Assembly (NCBI RefSeq): GCF_011758765.1
Contig: NZ_JAANOU010000001.1
Location: forward strand, 434,001 to 498,000
DNA: 64,000 nucleotides
Origin: Amycolatopsis viridis
GTDB lineage: Bacteria > Actinomycetota > Actinomycetes > Mycobacteriales > Pseudonocardiaceae
Direction: 5' to 3'
Part shown: piece by piece, positions 29,370-38,100 of the stretch
How positions within the stretch are numbered: the stretch's first letter is position 1
Layout of the letters: each line of letters opens with the position of its first letter
Translations under genes and position numbers: made by a program
Notes under the pieces: generated by a model
What the model was told of the DNA's origin: nothing
Databases searched by the model: none
The model's input: only the letters and a program-made list of their open reading frames with translations

Positions 29370-31240
29370 TTCTTCTCGTCCTCGTCCACGATCTCGGCGT
29401 CCACCACGTCATCCGCGCCCTTGCCCTCGGACGAACCCGACGCGCCCGACGCGCCGGCCGCACCCGGGTCGCCGCCCGGAGTGGCGCCGCCGGACTGCTG
29501 CGCGTTCGCGTACAGGGCGGTGCCCAGCTCCTGCGACGCGGTGTTCAGCTTCTCGATGGCTTCCTTGATCTTGGCCGTGTCGGTGCCCTTGAGCGCCTCG
29601 TTGGCCTCGTCGATCGCGGTCTTGACCTTGCCCTTGAGGTCCTCGGGCAGCTTGTCGTCGTTGTCCTTGACGAACTTCTCGGTCTGGTAGACCAGCGTCT
29701 CGGCCTGGTTGCGGGTCTCGGCCTCCTCGCGGCGCTTGCGGTCCTCCTCCGCGTGCGCCTCGGCGTCCTTGACCATCCGGTCGATGTCCTCCTTCGGCAG
29801 CGCGGAGCCACCGGTGATGGTCATCGACTGTTCCTTGTTGGTGCCCAGGTCCTTCGCGGTGACGTGCACGATGCCGTTCGCGTCGATGTCGAAGGTGACC
29901 TCGATCTGCGGCACGCCGCGCGGGGCCGGCGGGATACCGGTCAGCTCGAACATGCCGAGCTTCTTGTTGTGCGCGGCGATCTCGCGCTCGCCCTGGAACA
30001 CCTGGATCTGCACCGACGGCTGGTTGTCGTCCGCCGTGGAGAAGATCTCCGAGCGCTTGGTCGGGATGGTCGTGTTGCGCTCGATGAGCTTGGTGAACAC
30101 GCCGCCCTTGGTCTCGATGCCCAGCGACAGCGGGGTCACGTCGAGCAGCAGGACGTCCTTGACCTCACCCTTGAGCACACCGGCCTGCAGCGCCGCGCCG
30201 ACGGCGACGACCTCGTCCGGGTTCACGCCCTTGTTCGGCTCCTTGCCGCCGGTCAGCTCCTTGACCAGGTCGGACACGGCCGGCATGCGGGTGGAACCGC
30301 CGACGAGCACCACGTGGTCGATCTGGCCGACCGAGATGCCCGCGTCGCGGATGACGTTGTTGAACGGCGCCTTGGTGCGGTCCAGCAGGTCGGAGGTGAT
30401 CCGCTGGAACTCGGCACGGGACAGGTTCTCGTCCAGGAACAGCGGGTTCTTGTCCGCGTCGACGGTGATGTAGGGCAGGTTGATGTTGGCGCTGCTCGAG
30501 CTGGACAGCTCGATCTTCGCCTTCTCCGCCGCCTCGCGGATGCGCTGGAGCGCCATCCGGTCCTTGGTCAGGTCGATGCCGTGGCTGGCCTTGAACTTGT
30601 CCACCAGCCAGTCGACGATCCGCTGGTCCCAGTCGTCACCACCGAGGTGGTTGTCACCGCTGGTGGCGCGGACCTCGACGACGCCCTCGCCGATCTCCAG
30701 CAGCGAGACGTCGAAGGTGCCGCCACCGAGGTCGAAGACCAGGATGGTCTGCTCCTTCTCGCCCTTGTCCAGGCCGTAGGCCAGGGCGGCCGCGGTCGGC
30801 TCGTTGACGATGCGGAGCACGTTCAGGCCGGCGATCTGCCCGGCCTCCTTGGTGGCCTGCCGCTGCGCGTCCTCGAAGTAGGCGGGGACGGTGATGACCG
30901 CGTCGGTGATCTCCTCACCGAGGTAGGCCTCGGCGTCGCGCTTGAGCTTCATCAGCACGCGGGCGCTGATCTCCTGCGCCGTGTAGGCCTTGCCGTCGAT
31001 CTCGGTCTTCCAGTCGGTGCCGATGTGCCGCTTCACGGACCGGATCGTCCGGTCGACGTTGGTGACGGCCTGGTTCTTCGCCGGCTGGCCGACCAGCACC
31101 TCGCCGTTCTTGGCGAACGCGACGATGGACGGGGTGGTCCGGGAGCCTTCGGAGTTGGCGATGACCGTCGGCTCGCCGCCCTCCAGGACAGCGACGACCG
31201 AGTTGGTCGTGCCGAGGTCGATGCCGACCGCTCGCGCCAT
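29366..31240 (-). CDS. dnaK: Chaperone protein DnaK (Hsp70)
   Basis: A 624-residue Hsp70: [17 protein letters not shown] at the start, the phosphate loops [17 protein letters not shown] and [13 protein letters not shown], the substrate-binding domain from ~residue 370 and a helical lid ending in an acidic tail ([12 protein letters not shown]). First gene of the dnaK-grpE-dnaJ-hspR operon. Two HspR sites lie 61-136 bases before the start. Confidence 0.98.
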   Translation of the reverse strand: MARAVGIDLGTTNSVVAVLEGGEPTVIANSEGSRTTPSIVAFAKNGEVLVGQPAKNQAVTNVDRTIRSVKRHIGTDWKTEIDGKAYTAQEISARVLMKLKRDAEAYLGEEITDAVITVPAYFEDAQRQATKEAGQIAGLNVLRIVNEPTAAALAYGLDKGEKEQTILVFDLGGGTFDVSLLEIGEGVVEVRATSGDNHLGGDDWDQRIVDWLVDKFKASHGIDLTKDRMALQRIREAAEKAKIELSSSSSANINLPYITVDADKNPLFLDENLSRAEFQRITSDLLDRTKAPFNNVIRDAGISVGQIDHVVLVGGSTRMPAVSDLVKELTGGKEPNKGVNPDEVVAVGAALQAGVLKGEVKDVLLLDVTPLSLGIETKGGVFTKLIERNTTIPTKRSEIFSTADDNQPSVQIQVFQGEREIAAHNKKLGMFELTGIPPAPRGVPQIEVTFDIDANGIVHVTAKDLGTNKEQSMTITGGSALPKEDIDRMVKDAEAHAEEDRKRREEAETRNQAETLVYQTEKFVKDNDDKLPEDLKGKVKTAIDEANEALKGTDTAKIKEAIEKLNTASQELGTALYANAQQSGGATPGGDPGAAGASGASGSSEGKGADDVVDAEIVDEDEKK

Positions 31241-31300
31241 GGTGTGTTCCCTCCTGGTATGCCTGGTGCGCAGCTTCTCGAGCTGCGGTTTCGCGCCCGC

Positions 31301-31321
31301 GTTGAGCGCTTCCCACTCAAG
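31301..31321. promoter_or_regulatory. HAIR-like HspR operator, dnaK-proximal copy
   Basis: GTTGAGC (31301-31307), seven bases, ACTCAAG (31315-31321). Read on the other strand this is CTTGAGT-N7-GCTCAAC, the same pair of half-sites as before clpB. It lies 61 bases before dnaK. Confidence 0.85.
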
Positions 31322-31355
31322 TTCTATCTCGGGCGCGCGATGGGCGTCAACCAGA

Positions 31356-31376
31356 CTTGAGTGCTACTCGCTCAAC
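31356..31376. promoter_or_regulatory. HAIR-like HspR operator, dnaK-distal copy
   Basis: CTTGAGT (31356-31362), seven bases, GCTCAAC (31370-31376). It is 55 bp from the proximal copy and in the opposite orientation. Confidence 0.85.
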
Positions 31377-31442
31377 CTTTCTGACAGGGTAACGAGCGGG
31401 TTCGCGCCGTTGTTCCCGGCGTCTCGGAAACTTCCCGGGCGA

Positions 31443-32114
31443 TCAAGCCGGCGCCACCGACACATCGCCGCTGGTGCTGTTGAGCTCGAGGACGTGCTGG
31501 GCGGACGGGTCCTGCACCACGCCGACGGTCCGGGCGCCGCTCGTGGTGTCCCCGGTCACCCGGTAGCGGTCCGGCGGCACGAGGACCCGGACGTTCCCGC
31601 TGAGGGCTTCGGCCCGGACGTCCTCCGGGACGCTCAGCCGCACCTCGATGTTCCCGGACTGGGTGTGCACGGTCACCGGGCCGGCGACGTCGGCGACCTC
31701 GATGTTGCCGGAGACGGCGCCCAGGTCGGCCGATGCGACGCCGTACACCTGCAGGTTGCCGGACGTGACCGTCCCGGCGACGGTGGTGCCGCGGGGAACG
31801 ACGACGTCGTAGTCGGCCGTGCAGTCGTTGCCGCAGCCGTCCAGGACGAGCTGCGTCCCGTTGACGCGGTAGGCCCGGTCCGGCTGGGCGCCGTCGTAGT
31901 GGAACGTCTGGTGCACCGAGGTCGTGGCGGTGTCCTCGACCCGGATCCGCACGTCGCCGGAGAGGTTGTCGACCTGCACCGACGAGATCGACTGGGTCAC
32001 GCTCTGCTGGACCTCGGCGCGATCGGAGATGTGCCACCCGTTCCACGCCAGCGCGATCCCGGCTCCGGCGACGATCAAGGCGACCCCGCCGATCGCGAGT
32101 GCAGGCTTCCCCAT
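31443..32114 (-). CDS. DUF4097-type beta-helix membrane-anchored protein
   Basis: A 223-residue protein from the ATG at 32114 (GGGAGGACGC before it). One N-terminal membrane helix (ALAIGGVALIVAGAGIALAW) is followed by repeated short beta strands with the LSGDVRI / TSGNLQV / VSGNIEV / LSGNVRV pattern typical of DUF4097 (putative adhesin-like beta-helix). One Cys pair (DGCGNDC) may be disulfide-linked outside the membrane. Function unknown. Confidence 0.82.
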   Translation of the reverse strand: MGKPALAIGGVALIVAGAGIALAWNGWHISDRAEVQQSVTQSISSVQVDNLSGDVRIRVEDTATTSVHQTFHYDGAQPDRAYRVNGTQLVLDGCGNDCTADYDVVVPRGTTVAGTVTSGNLQVYGVASADLGAVSGNIEVADVAGPVTVHTQSGNIEVRLSVPEDVRAEALSGNVRVLVPPDRYRVTGDTTSGARTVGVVQDPSAQHVLELNSTSGDVSVAPA

Positions 32115-32270
32115 TGCGTCCTCCCGGATCACGTTTTCGTTGTGGATCACGCTATGGCACGCGGTGGGCCGCCGGTATCGGGGAAGCCCCCGGTTCCACC
32201 CGGGGGTCACCCGGAATCGCACTAGGGTGATCAGCGGCCACCGCGGCCACACTGTGACGAGGAGGAATCG

Positions 32271-32807
32271 ATGCCACAGCCACCGAACCCCTACGAATTC
32301 CTGCCGTCGGTGCCGTCCTTCACCGTCCGCAGCGACGACGTCGCGGACGGGGAGACGCTCCCCGCTCCGCAGCTGAGCGGCATCTTCGGCGTCCCGGGTG
32401 GCGCCGACCGGTCACCGCACCTGGCGTGGGAGGGCTTCCCCGCGGAGACGAAGAGCTTCGCGGTGACCTGCTACGACCCGGACGCCCCGACCGCCAGCGG
32501 CTTCTGGCACTGGGCCGTCTACAACATTCCCGCCTCGGTGACCGAGCTGTCCTCCGGCGCCGGTGACGGCTCCGGCCTGCCGCCGGGCGCCGTGACGCTC
32601 ACCAACGACGGCGGGGTGCGGCAGTTCCTGGGCGCGGCGCCGCCGCCCGGGCACGGTCCGCACCGGTACTTCTTCGTCGTGCACGCCCTGAACGTCGAGT
32701 CGCTGGACCTGCCCGACGGTGCGACGCCGGCCTTCCTCGGCTTCAACATGTTCGGCACGACCGTCGGCCGGGCGACGATCACCCCGGTGTACGAGAACAA
32801 GGGCTGA
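32271..32807 (+). CDS. YbhB/YbcL family (PEBP, Raf-kinase-inhibitor-like) protein
   Basis: A 178-residue phosphatidylethanolamine-binding-protein fold with GAGGAGG ribosome site. Diagnostic elements are [10 protein letters not shown], the anion-binding [21 protein letters not shown] near residue 64, and [17 protein letters not shown] near 125. Bacterial members are cytosolic or periplasmic small-molecule binders without a settled role. It is divergent from the DUF4097 gene. Confidence 0.93.
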   Translation: MPQPPNPYEFLPSVPSFTVRSDDVADGETLPAPQLSGIFGVPGGADRSPHLAWEGFPAETKSFAVTCYDPDAPTASGFWHWAVYNIPASVTELSSGAGDGSGLPPGAVTLTNDGGVRQFLGAAPPPGHGPHRYFFVVHALNVESLDLPDGATPAFLGFNMFGTTVGRATITPVYENKG

Positions 32808-32859
32808 CGCGCCGCGCGGTGGCGTCGCGGGCCGGCGGCGCCACCGCGGCACCGGCAGC

Positions 32860-33792
32860 TCAGGCGGTGGCGTCGGCGGGTAGCCGGCCGGCCGGGCGCT
32901 CGGCGATGATTTCGATGTCCGGCGAGCCGTCGAGCCGCAGTGCGCAGGGCACCAGGTCGCCGCTCGTGTCGGGCGAGGTGCGCACCCACTCCTCGATCTC
33001 CTCGGCCCAGCCCGAGCTCGCACCCGCCACGACGATGTGGTCCGGGCTCAGCAACCCCACCACCACGCTGTCCTCGCCGACCTTCCCGGCGGCGTTCTGG
33101 TGGAAGTCGTCCAGCACGATCGCCGACCCGGCGCACAGGTCGTCGTCGCCGCGGCCCAGGGTGAGCAGGGTGCCCTTCTCCTCATCGGTGTACGTCCGGA
33201 CGAAGAGCCCCCGCTTGAGGTTGGCCATCGCTTCGCCCGCCAGCGCCAGGTACTCCTCCTCGCCCATCTCCTCGACCGTGTTCCGCAGCAGGTGGAGCAT
33301 GCCGACCCGGCCGGCGGGGGTGACCGTGGTCCGCGCGAAGCCGAGGTAGAGCCTGCCCGCCACCACCGGCAGGGCGGCGTAGTGCTGCAACTGGCTGTCG
33401 TGGGTGCGCAGGACGGGCAGCCATTCCCCGTCGTCCCCGTCGTCCGTGACCGTCTCCTCGGCGCGCTCCTGCGCTGCTTCCTCGGCGGTCCGCGCCATCA
33501 CCTCGGCGGCGTGTGCCAGCGCCGCAGTCCAGTCGTCACCCTCGGGGCGGTCGAACTGGTGGGTTCGCTCGACGCGGCCGAACATCCCGGCCAGGAAGAC
33601 CCGGTCCACCCGGGAGGGCTGCCAGAGGCAGTGCACCCGGGTCACGTCGGCGGCCTGGATGTTGCGTTCCGCCTGCACCTGGCGCCACGCCTGCCGGACG
33701 GCGTCCTCGTCCTTCGCCGGCGCCACTCCCCGGGCCAGATCGTCCTCCCTGCCCTTGATCTGGAAGATGACGACGTTCATGTCCATATCCAC
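32860..33792 (-). CDS. Unrecognised 310-residue acidic protein
   Basis: I do not recognise this family. The N-terminus begins NVVIFQIKGRED, the middle is very acidic (residues ~100-125, EETVTDDGDDGEW) and the C-terminal ~150 residues look like a mixed alpha/beta domain (GTLLTLGRGDDDLCAGSAIVLDD, EDSVVVGLLSPDHIVVAGASSGWAEEIEEWV). No signal peptide or membrane helix is present. Possible starts are GTG 33792 and ATG 33786 or 33780; none has a strong ribosome site. It lies downstream of the tetR gene on the same strand. Confidence 0.65.
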   Translation of the reverse strand: MDMDMNVVIFQIKGREDDLARGVAPAKDEDAVRQAWRQVQAERNIQAADVTRVHCLWQPSRVDRVFLAGMFGRVERTHQFDRPEGDDWTAALAHAAEVMARTAEEAAQERAEETVTDDGDDGEWLPVLRTHDSQLQHYAALPVVAGRLYLGFARTTVTPAGRVGMLHLLRNTVEEMGEEEYLALAGEAMANLKRGLFVRTYTDEEKGTLLTLGRGDDDLCAGSAIVLDDFHQNAAGKVGEDSVVVGLLSPDHIVVAGASSGWAEEIEEWVRTSPDTSGDLVPCALRLDGSPDIEIIAERPAGRLPADATA

Positions 33793-33808
33793 GGGATGTG
33801 GGACGTCC

Positions 33809-33835
33809 TTGAACGGCGTTTGGTTGCCCGTTCAA
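33809..33835. promoter_or_regulatory. Inverted repeat between tetR and the downstream gene
   Basis: TTGAACGG (33809-33816) and CCGTTCAA (33828-33835) form perfect 8-bp arms around 11 bases. It overlaps the last codons of tetR and lies before the start of the 310-residue gene. It could be an operator for that gene or a weak terminator of the efflux operon. Confidence 0.4.
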
Positions 33836-34392
33836 CGAGGTTTGAGAAGGTACTCCACGGTCGGTCGCAGCTCTTCCGCGCTCGGCGGCTCGTCGTCGAT
33901 CAGGCCCTGGATCAGCAGGCCGTCGATGCCGGCCAGGAACACCCGCAGCGCCACCAGGTCGTCCGGCCGCACCATCGACGTCAGCACGTCCAGCCACCGC
34001 CGCGCGGCGGGCCGCAACTCCGGTCGCCGCGCGGCCAGCAGGTACAGCTCGTACTCCGCCATCGTCCGGCCGCGCCGCGGTCCGAGCGCCTCCGCGAGGA
34101 GCGTGGCCACTTCGGATGCCCCGCGGCTGCCCCGGGAGCGGGCCCGGTCGATCGTCCAGTAAACCTCGGTCGCCATGTCGCGGGCGCACGAGATCAGCGT
34201 CGCGATCAGCAGGTCGTCCAGAGTCTCGAAGTGGTAGGTCGTCGAGGTCGTGGGCACCCCGGCCTCCACGGCCACCGTCCGGTGCGTGACCCCGGCGACC
34301 CCGTCCCGCTCGATCACCCGCAGCGTGGCGTCGATGATCTCCTGCCGCCGCTTCTCGCCGCGCGCCCGGCGGCCGTCGCGCTGCGGCTTCAC
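33832..34392 (-). CDS. TetR family regulator of the SMR efflux gene
   Basis: A 186-residue protein from GTG 34392, overlapping the stop of the SMR gene (GTGA). The DNA-binding domain reads RRQEIIDATLRVIERDGVAGVTHRTVAVEAGVPTTSTTYHFETLDDLL. Cotranscription with the exporter and a near-perfect palindrome before the operon indicate autoregulated drug-inducible control. Confidence 0.9.
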   Translation of the reverse strand: MKPQRDGRRARGEKRRQEIIDATLRVIERDGVAGVTHRTVAVEAGVPTTSTTYHFETLDDLLIATLISCARDMATEVYWTIDRARSRGSRGASEVATLLAEALGPRRGRTMAEYELYLLAARRPELRPAARRWLDVLTSMVRPDDLVALRVFLAGIDGLLIQGLIDDEPPSAEELRPTVEYLLKPR

Positions 34393-34712
34393 GCCGAGCC
34401 CACCTCGATCAGCACGACTCCGCCGATCACCAGCGCCAGCCCGGCCACGATCGTCACGTTGATCGTCTCCCCGAGGAACAGCACCCCGATCAGTGCGACG
34501 GCCGCGACGCCCACTGCCGCCCAGATCGCGTACGCCACCCCGACCGGCATCCCGCGCTTGAGCACGCTCGCGAGCGCGGCGAACGCGACGAGGTACCCGG
34601 CCACCACGAGCAGCGAGGGCCACAGTTTGGTGAAGCCCTCCGACAACTTCATCGAAACAGTAGCGGTGACCTCGGCCGCGATGGCCAGAGCGAGAAGCAA
34701 ATAGGCGACCAT
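34389..34712 (-). CDS. Small multidrug resistance (SMR) transporter
   Basis: A 107-residue protein with four membrane helices. Glu13 in LALAIAAEVTATVSMK is the conserved proton/drug-coupling residue; PVGVAYAIWAAVGVAAVALIG is the SMR signature in helices 2-3. Such proteins act as dimers exporting cationic drugs or guanidinium. First gene of a two-gene operon with its TetR regulator. Confidence 0.94.
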   Translation of the reverse strand: MVAYLLLALAIAAEVTATVSMKLSEGFTKLWPSLLVVAGYLVAFAALASVLKRGMPVGVAYAIWAAVGVAAVALIGVLFLGETINVTIVAGLALVIGGVVLIEVGSA

Positions 34713-34722
34713 GCGGTCAAAC

Positions 34723-34744
34723 TACCGGTACGATCGTCCCGGTA
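34723..34744. promoter_or_regulatory. Near-perfect 22-bp palindrome before the SMR-tetR operon
   Basis: The 22-bp site TACCGGTACGA / TCGTCCCGGTA matches its reverse complement at 20 of 22 positions, with centre CGATCG. It ends 11 bases before the SMR start on the minus strand and fits a TetR-family operator. Confidence 0.75.
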
Positions 34745-34858
34745 TCCAGCGAGTCCTACGCCACACTCGTGGGACTCGAGTCGCGCCGATCGGTTACTCA
34801 TGGGTAAATCCGGTTAGGCTCCCGCCAACCCACCACACACGGACGAAAGGCCCCGATC

Positions 34859-37144
34859 ATGGGTGCACTGCAGATCACGCTGGGCGTGGTCGGCGTCGCC
34901 GTAAGCATCGTCGCTTGGATCATGTTCGGCACCGGCGTGTACCGGATGGTCCGGATCATCCGGCTCGGACAACCGGACGGCACGCGCAACGGCCCCTTCG
35001 GGCCGCGCCTCGTCACACTGATCAAGGAATTCGCCGCCCACACGCGGATGAACAAGTTCCGCCACGTCGGCCCGTGGCACTGGCTGGTCATGTGGGGCTT
35101 CCTGATCGGCTCGTTGTCCTGGTTCGAGGCGTACGGCGAGACGTTCGACCCGCACTTCCACTGGCCGGTCATCGGCGCCTGGAGCATCTGGCTGCTGCTC
35201 ACCGAACTGCTCGGGCTGGGCACCGTCGTCGGTGGTCTCGCCCTGGTGGTCGTCCGCCAGCTGAACCACCCGCGCCGCGCCGACCGGCAGTCGCGCTTCG
35301 CCGGGTCGAACTTCAAGCAGGCCTACTTCGTCGAGACCGTCGTGATCGTCGAGGGCCTGGGCATCCTCGGCGTGAAGGCGTTCAAGATCTCCAGCGGCAT
35401 CGAGGACCCGGCGCTGTGGACGAGCTTCGTCACGAAGCCGCTCGCCGAGATCCTGCCGGCCAGCACGGTCGCGGTCACCATCACCGCGCTGGTCAAGCTG
35501 CTGTCCGGCATGATCTGGCTCTACGTCGTCGGCCAGACGCTGACCATGGGCGTGGCCTGGCACCGGTTCAGCGCGTTCTTCAACATCTACTTCAAGCGCG
35601 AGGACGACGGCGGTGTCGCACTCGGCCGGCTCAAGCCGATGATGAGCGGGGGCAAGCCGCTCGACTTCGAGGAGGCCGACCCGGAGAAGGACGTCTTCGG
35701 GGCCGGTCAGATCGAGGACTTCAGCTGGAAGGGCTGGCTCGACTTCACCACCTGCACCGAGTGCGGTCGCTGCCAGTCGCAGTGCCCGGCGTGGAACACC
35801 GGCAAGCCGTTGTCGCCGAAGCTGGTCATCACGCAGCTGCGCGACCACGCCTACGCGAAGGCGCCGTACCTGCTCGCCGGCGGCAAGAAGGACGTCACCG
35901 GGGAAGAGGTGGGCCTGACCGGCGAGAACCCGTACGCCGGCATCGACGTCCTCGCCCTGGCCGAGGCCGAGCGGCCGCTGGTCGGCGACGACGGCGGTGT
36001 CATCGACCCGGACGTGCTCTGGTCGTGCACCACCTGCGGTGCCTGCGTCGAGCAGTGCCCGGTGGACATCGAGCACGTCGACCACATCGTCGACATGCGC
36101 CGCTACCAGGTGATGATCGAGTCGAACTTCCCGACCGAGCTGAACGGGATGTTCAAGAACCTGGAGAACAAGGGCAACCCGTGGGGCCAGAACGCCAAGG
36201 ACCGGATGGCCTGGGCGGAGGACCTGGACTTCGAGGTGCCGGTGTTCGACGGCGAGCTGGGCGACACCGAGTACCTGTTCTGGGTCGGCTGTGCCGGTGC
36301 GTTCGAGGACCGCGCGAAGAAGACCACCCGCGCGGTCGCCGAGCTGCTGCACATCGCCGGGGTCAAGTACGCGGTGCTCGGCCCGGAGGAGTCCTGCACC
36401 GGTGACCCGGCCCGCCGCGCCGGCAACGAGTTCCTGTTCCAGATGCTCGCGCAGCAGAACGTCGAGGTGCTGAACTCGGTGTTCGAGGGGCGCGAGCCGG
36501 GCAACCGCAAGATCGTCGCGACCTGCGCGCACTGCTTCAACACGCTCGCCAACGAGTACCCCGAGCTGGGCGGGCAGTTCGAGGTGGTGCACCACACGCA
36601 GCTGCTGAACCGCCTGGTGCGGGAGAAGCGGCTGGTGCCGGTGGCGCCGATCGCGGACGACGTCACCTACCACGACCCGTGCTACCTCGGCCGCCACAAC
36701 AAGGTGTACGAGGCGCCGCGTGAGCTGGTCGGCGCGTCCGGGGCGCAGTTCCGCGAGATGCCGCGGCACGGGGACCGGTCGATGTGCTGTGGCGCGGGCG
36801 GTGCCCGGATGTGGATGGAAGAGAAGATCGGCAAGCGGATCAACATCGAGCGCGTGGACGAAGCGCTCGGCACCGCACCGTCGAAGATCGCGACCGGCTG
36901 CCCGTTCTGCCGGGTCATGCTCACCGACGGGGTGACCGCGCGGCAGAACGACGGCAAGGCGAGCGAGAAGGTCGAGGTCGTGGACGTCTCGCAGCTGCTG
37001 TTGTCGGCGGTCAAGCGCCGCCCGCAGCCCGAACCGGCGCCCGGCGCGGAGTCGCTGCCCGCCGTCGGGTCGGACCCGCTGGAGGCGGACGCCCGGACCG
37101 ACAAGGTGCCCACCGGAACCCCGTTGCCGGCCGAGGACAAGTAG
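34859..37144 (+). CDS. Membrane-bound (Fe-S)-binding heterodisulfide-reductase-like protein
   Basis: A 761-residue fusion. Residues 1-~235 form several membrane helices resembling the NarI/HdrE haem-b subunit. Then come two [4Fe-4S] motifs, CTECGRCQSQCP (~residue 299) and CTTCGACVEQCP (~residue 391). The C-terminal half has two CCG-type cysteine-rich domains (YHDPCYLGRHN and MCCGAGGARMW mark the second). It should pass electrons between quinone and an unknown cytosolic partner. The architecture is conserved in actinobacteria (the mycobacterial relative is Rv0338c). The gene stands alone. Confidence 0.92.
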   Translation: MGALQITLGVVGVAVSIVAWIMFGTGVYRMVRIIRLGQPDGTRNGPFGPRLVTLIKEFAAHTRMNKFRHVGPWHWLVMWGFLIGSLSWFEAYGETFDPHFHWPVIGAWSIWLLLTELLGLGTVVGGLALVVVRQLNHPRRADRQSRFAGSNFKQAYFVETVVIVEGLGILGVKAFKISSGIEDPALWTSFVTKPLAEILPASTVAVTITALVKLLSGMIWLYVVGQTLTMGVAWHRFSAFFNIYFKREDDGGVALGRLKPMMSGGKPLDFEEADPEKDVFGAGQIEDFSWKGWLDFTTCTECGRCQSQCPAWNTGKPLSPKLVITQLRDHAYAKAPYLLAGGKKDVTGEEVGLTGENPYAGIDVLALAEAERPLVGDDGGVIDPDVLWSCTTCGACVEQCPVDIEHVDHIVDMRRYQVMIESNFPTELNGMFKNLENKGNPWGQNAKDRMAWAEDLDFEVPVFDGELGDTEYLFWVGCAGAFEDRAKKTTRAVAELLHIAGVKYAVLGPEESCTGDPARRAGNEFLFQMLAQQNVEVLNSVFEGREPGNRKIVATCAHCFNTLANEYPELGGQFEVVHHTQLLNRLVREKRLVPVAPIADDVTYHDPCYLGRHNKVYEAPRELVGASGAQFREMPRHGDRSMCCGAGGARMWMEEKIGKRINIERVDEALGTAPSKIATGCPFCRVMLTDGVTARQNDGKASEKVEVVDVSQLLLSAVKRRPQPEPAPGAESLPAVGSDPLEADARTDKVPTGTPLPAEDK

Positions 37145-37160
37145 CCCGGCGAGTCCGGAC

Positions 37161-37199
37161 CGCGGGGGCGCCACCGATCAGTCCGGTGGCGCCCCCGCG
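37161..37199 (+). terminator. Strong hairpin terminator after the Fe-S reductase gene
   Basis: A perfect 16-bp GC-rich stem (37161-37176 with 37184-37199) and a 7-base loop, starting 17 bases after the stop codon. Confidence 0.8.
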
Positions 37200-37318
37200 C
37201 GTATCAGCCCTGGCCAGGAGCGCAGTGCGGCGGCTGCTGCGGCGAACATCGGGGACTCGATCGTTCCCAGCGTGCCGGTGTCCTTGCCGCACGCACCAAC
37301 AGAGCAGCTGCTCCAATA

Positions 37319-37540
37319 TCAGAGCCGGCGGCACCGGTCACAGCGCGGCTCGGGCGTCCAGGCCTGCGCCTGCGCGGCGAGTTCCGCGCGGATCCGGTGG
37401 CGCGGCTTGATGTTTCCGGCCTCGTCCTGCCACGGCGTGCCGAACACCCGCATTTCGCGTCGCCACTCCCCGCACACCGGACATCGCACGCGGCGGAAGA
37501 CCCGACGGCTCGCCACCTCGCCGTGCCGCCCTCCCGACAT
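37319..37540 (-). CDS. Small zinc-ribbon-like protein (hypothetical)
   Basis: A 73-residue basic protein from the ATG at 37540, preceded by AAGGGGTG. It has two CxxC pairs (RCPVCGEW near residue 20 and RCDRCRRL at the C-terminus), as in zinc ribbons, separated by a basic helical stretch. Function unknown; nucleic-acid binding is a guess. The 240 bases between its start and the next gene show nothing else. Confidence 0.55.
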   Translation of the reverse strand: MSGGRHGEVASRRVFRRVRCPVCGEWRREMRVFGTPWQDEAGNIKPRHRIRAELAAQAQAWTPEPRCDRCRRL

Positions 37541-37782
37541 GTCACCCCTTCCGCACCCGGAAGTAGGACGAGCCGGAATGCTATCCACAGTGTGCCGTGG
37601 CGAGCACGAGTGGAGCCGGCCTGGTGCGTCCGCGACCGGGAGCGGGCGGGCTCGACGCGATGCTTCCGCGTCCCGCCGGCCACCTCAATAGCCCGATCGA
37701 GTCAACCGGCAAACCGGGACACGAAGGTATTTCGGGCCAATGAGGCCATAGGTCGTGCGGACCGCATGCGTCACCCAATACG

Positions 37783-38004
37783 GTGACGATCATGACTGCA
37801 CACCGACGCACGGTGGGCTCGGGTGAGCTCGCGGCCGAGCTCGGCCTGTCGCGGCGTTCGATCAGCCGGTACGCCGAGCGCGGCTGGATCAAACCGGCAC
37901 TGGTCACCCCCGGCGGCCAGTACCGCTGGGACGTCGAGGACGTGCGCAACCAGCTCGACGCACTGCGGGAGCGCCACCACGACCAGCGCCGCCTGTCCAC
38001 CTAG
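37783..38004 (+). CDS. Small MerR-like (BldC-like) winged-helix DNA-binding protein
   Basis: A 73-residue protein (GTG 37783; ATG 37792 also possible) consisting almost only of a MerR-type helix-turn-helix and wing: GELAAELGLSRRSISRYAERGWIKPALVTPGGQYRWDVEDV. No effector domain or long coiled coil follows, so size and layout resemble BldC, which binds direct repeats cooperatively. It is not BldC itself by sequence. The gene ends 96 bp before an array of 19 direct repeats, which may be its target. Confidence 0.8.
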   Translation: MTIMTAHRRTVGSGELAAELGLSRRSISRYAERGWIKPALVTPGGQYRWDVEDVRNQLDALRERHHDQRRLST

Positions 38005-38009
38005 GACCA

Positions 38010-38021
38010 GAAAGCGCTTTC
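38010..38021. promoter_or_regulatory. 12-bp palindrome GAAAGCGCTTTC
   Basis: A perfect palindrome 5 bases after the MerR-like gene stop, resembling LacI/cre-type sites. There is no obvious promoter beside it. It separates the small regulator gene from the repeat array. Confidence 0.4.
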
Positions 38022-38100
38022 CAGCCACACACCCCGCGGCGCCCGGCCCACACGCCCGCACCCCCAGCAACCACACGCGCGCCCGCCACCCCCAGCTGGC

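Noticed and set aside
34814-37174. Very long open frame opposite the Fe-S reductase gene (786 codons)
   Set aside because: It is antisense to a gene with clear Fe-S motifs and has low-complexity His/Arg/Asp composition typical of GC-rich shadow frames.
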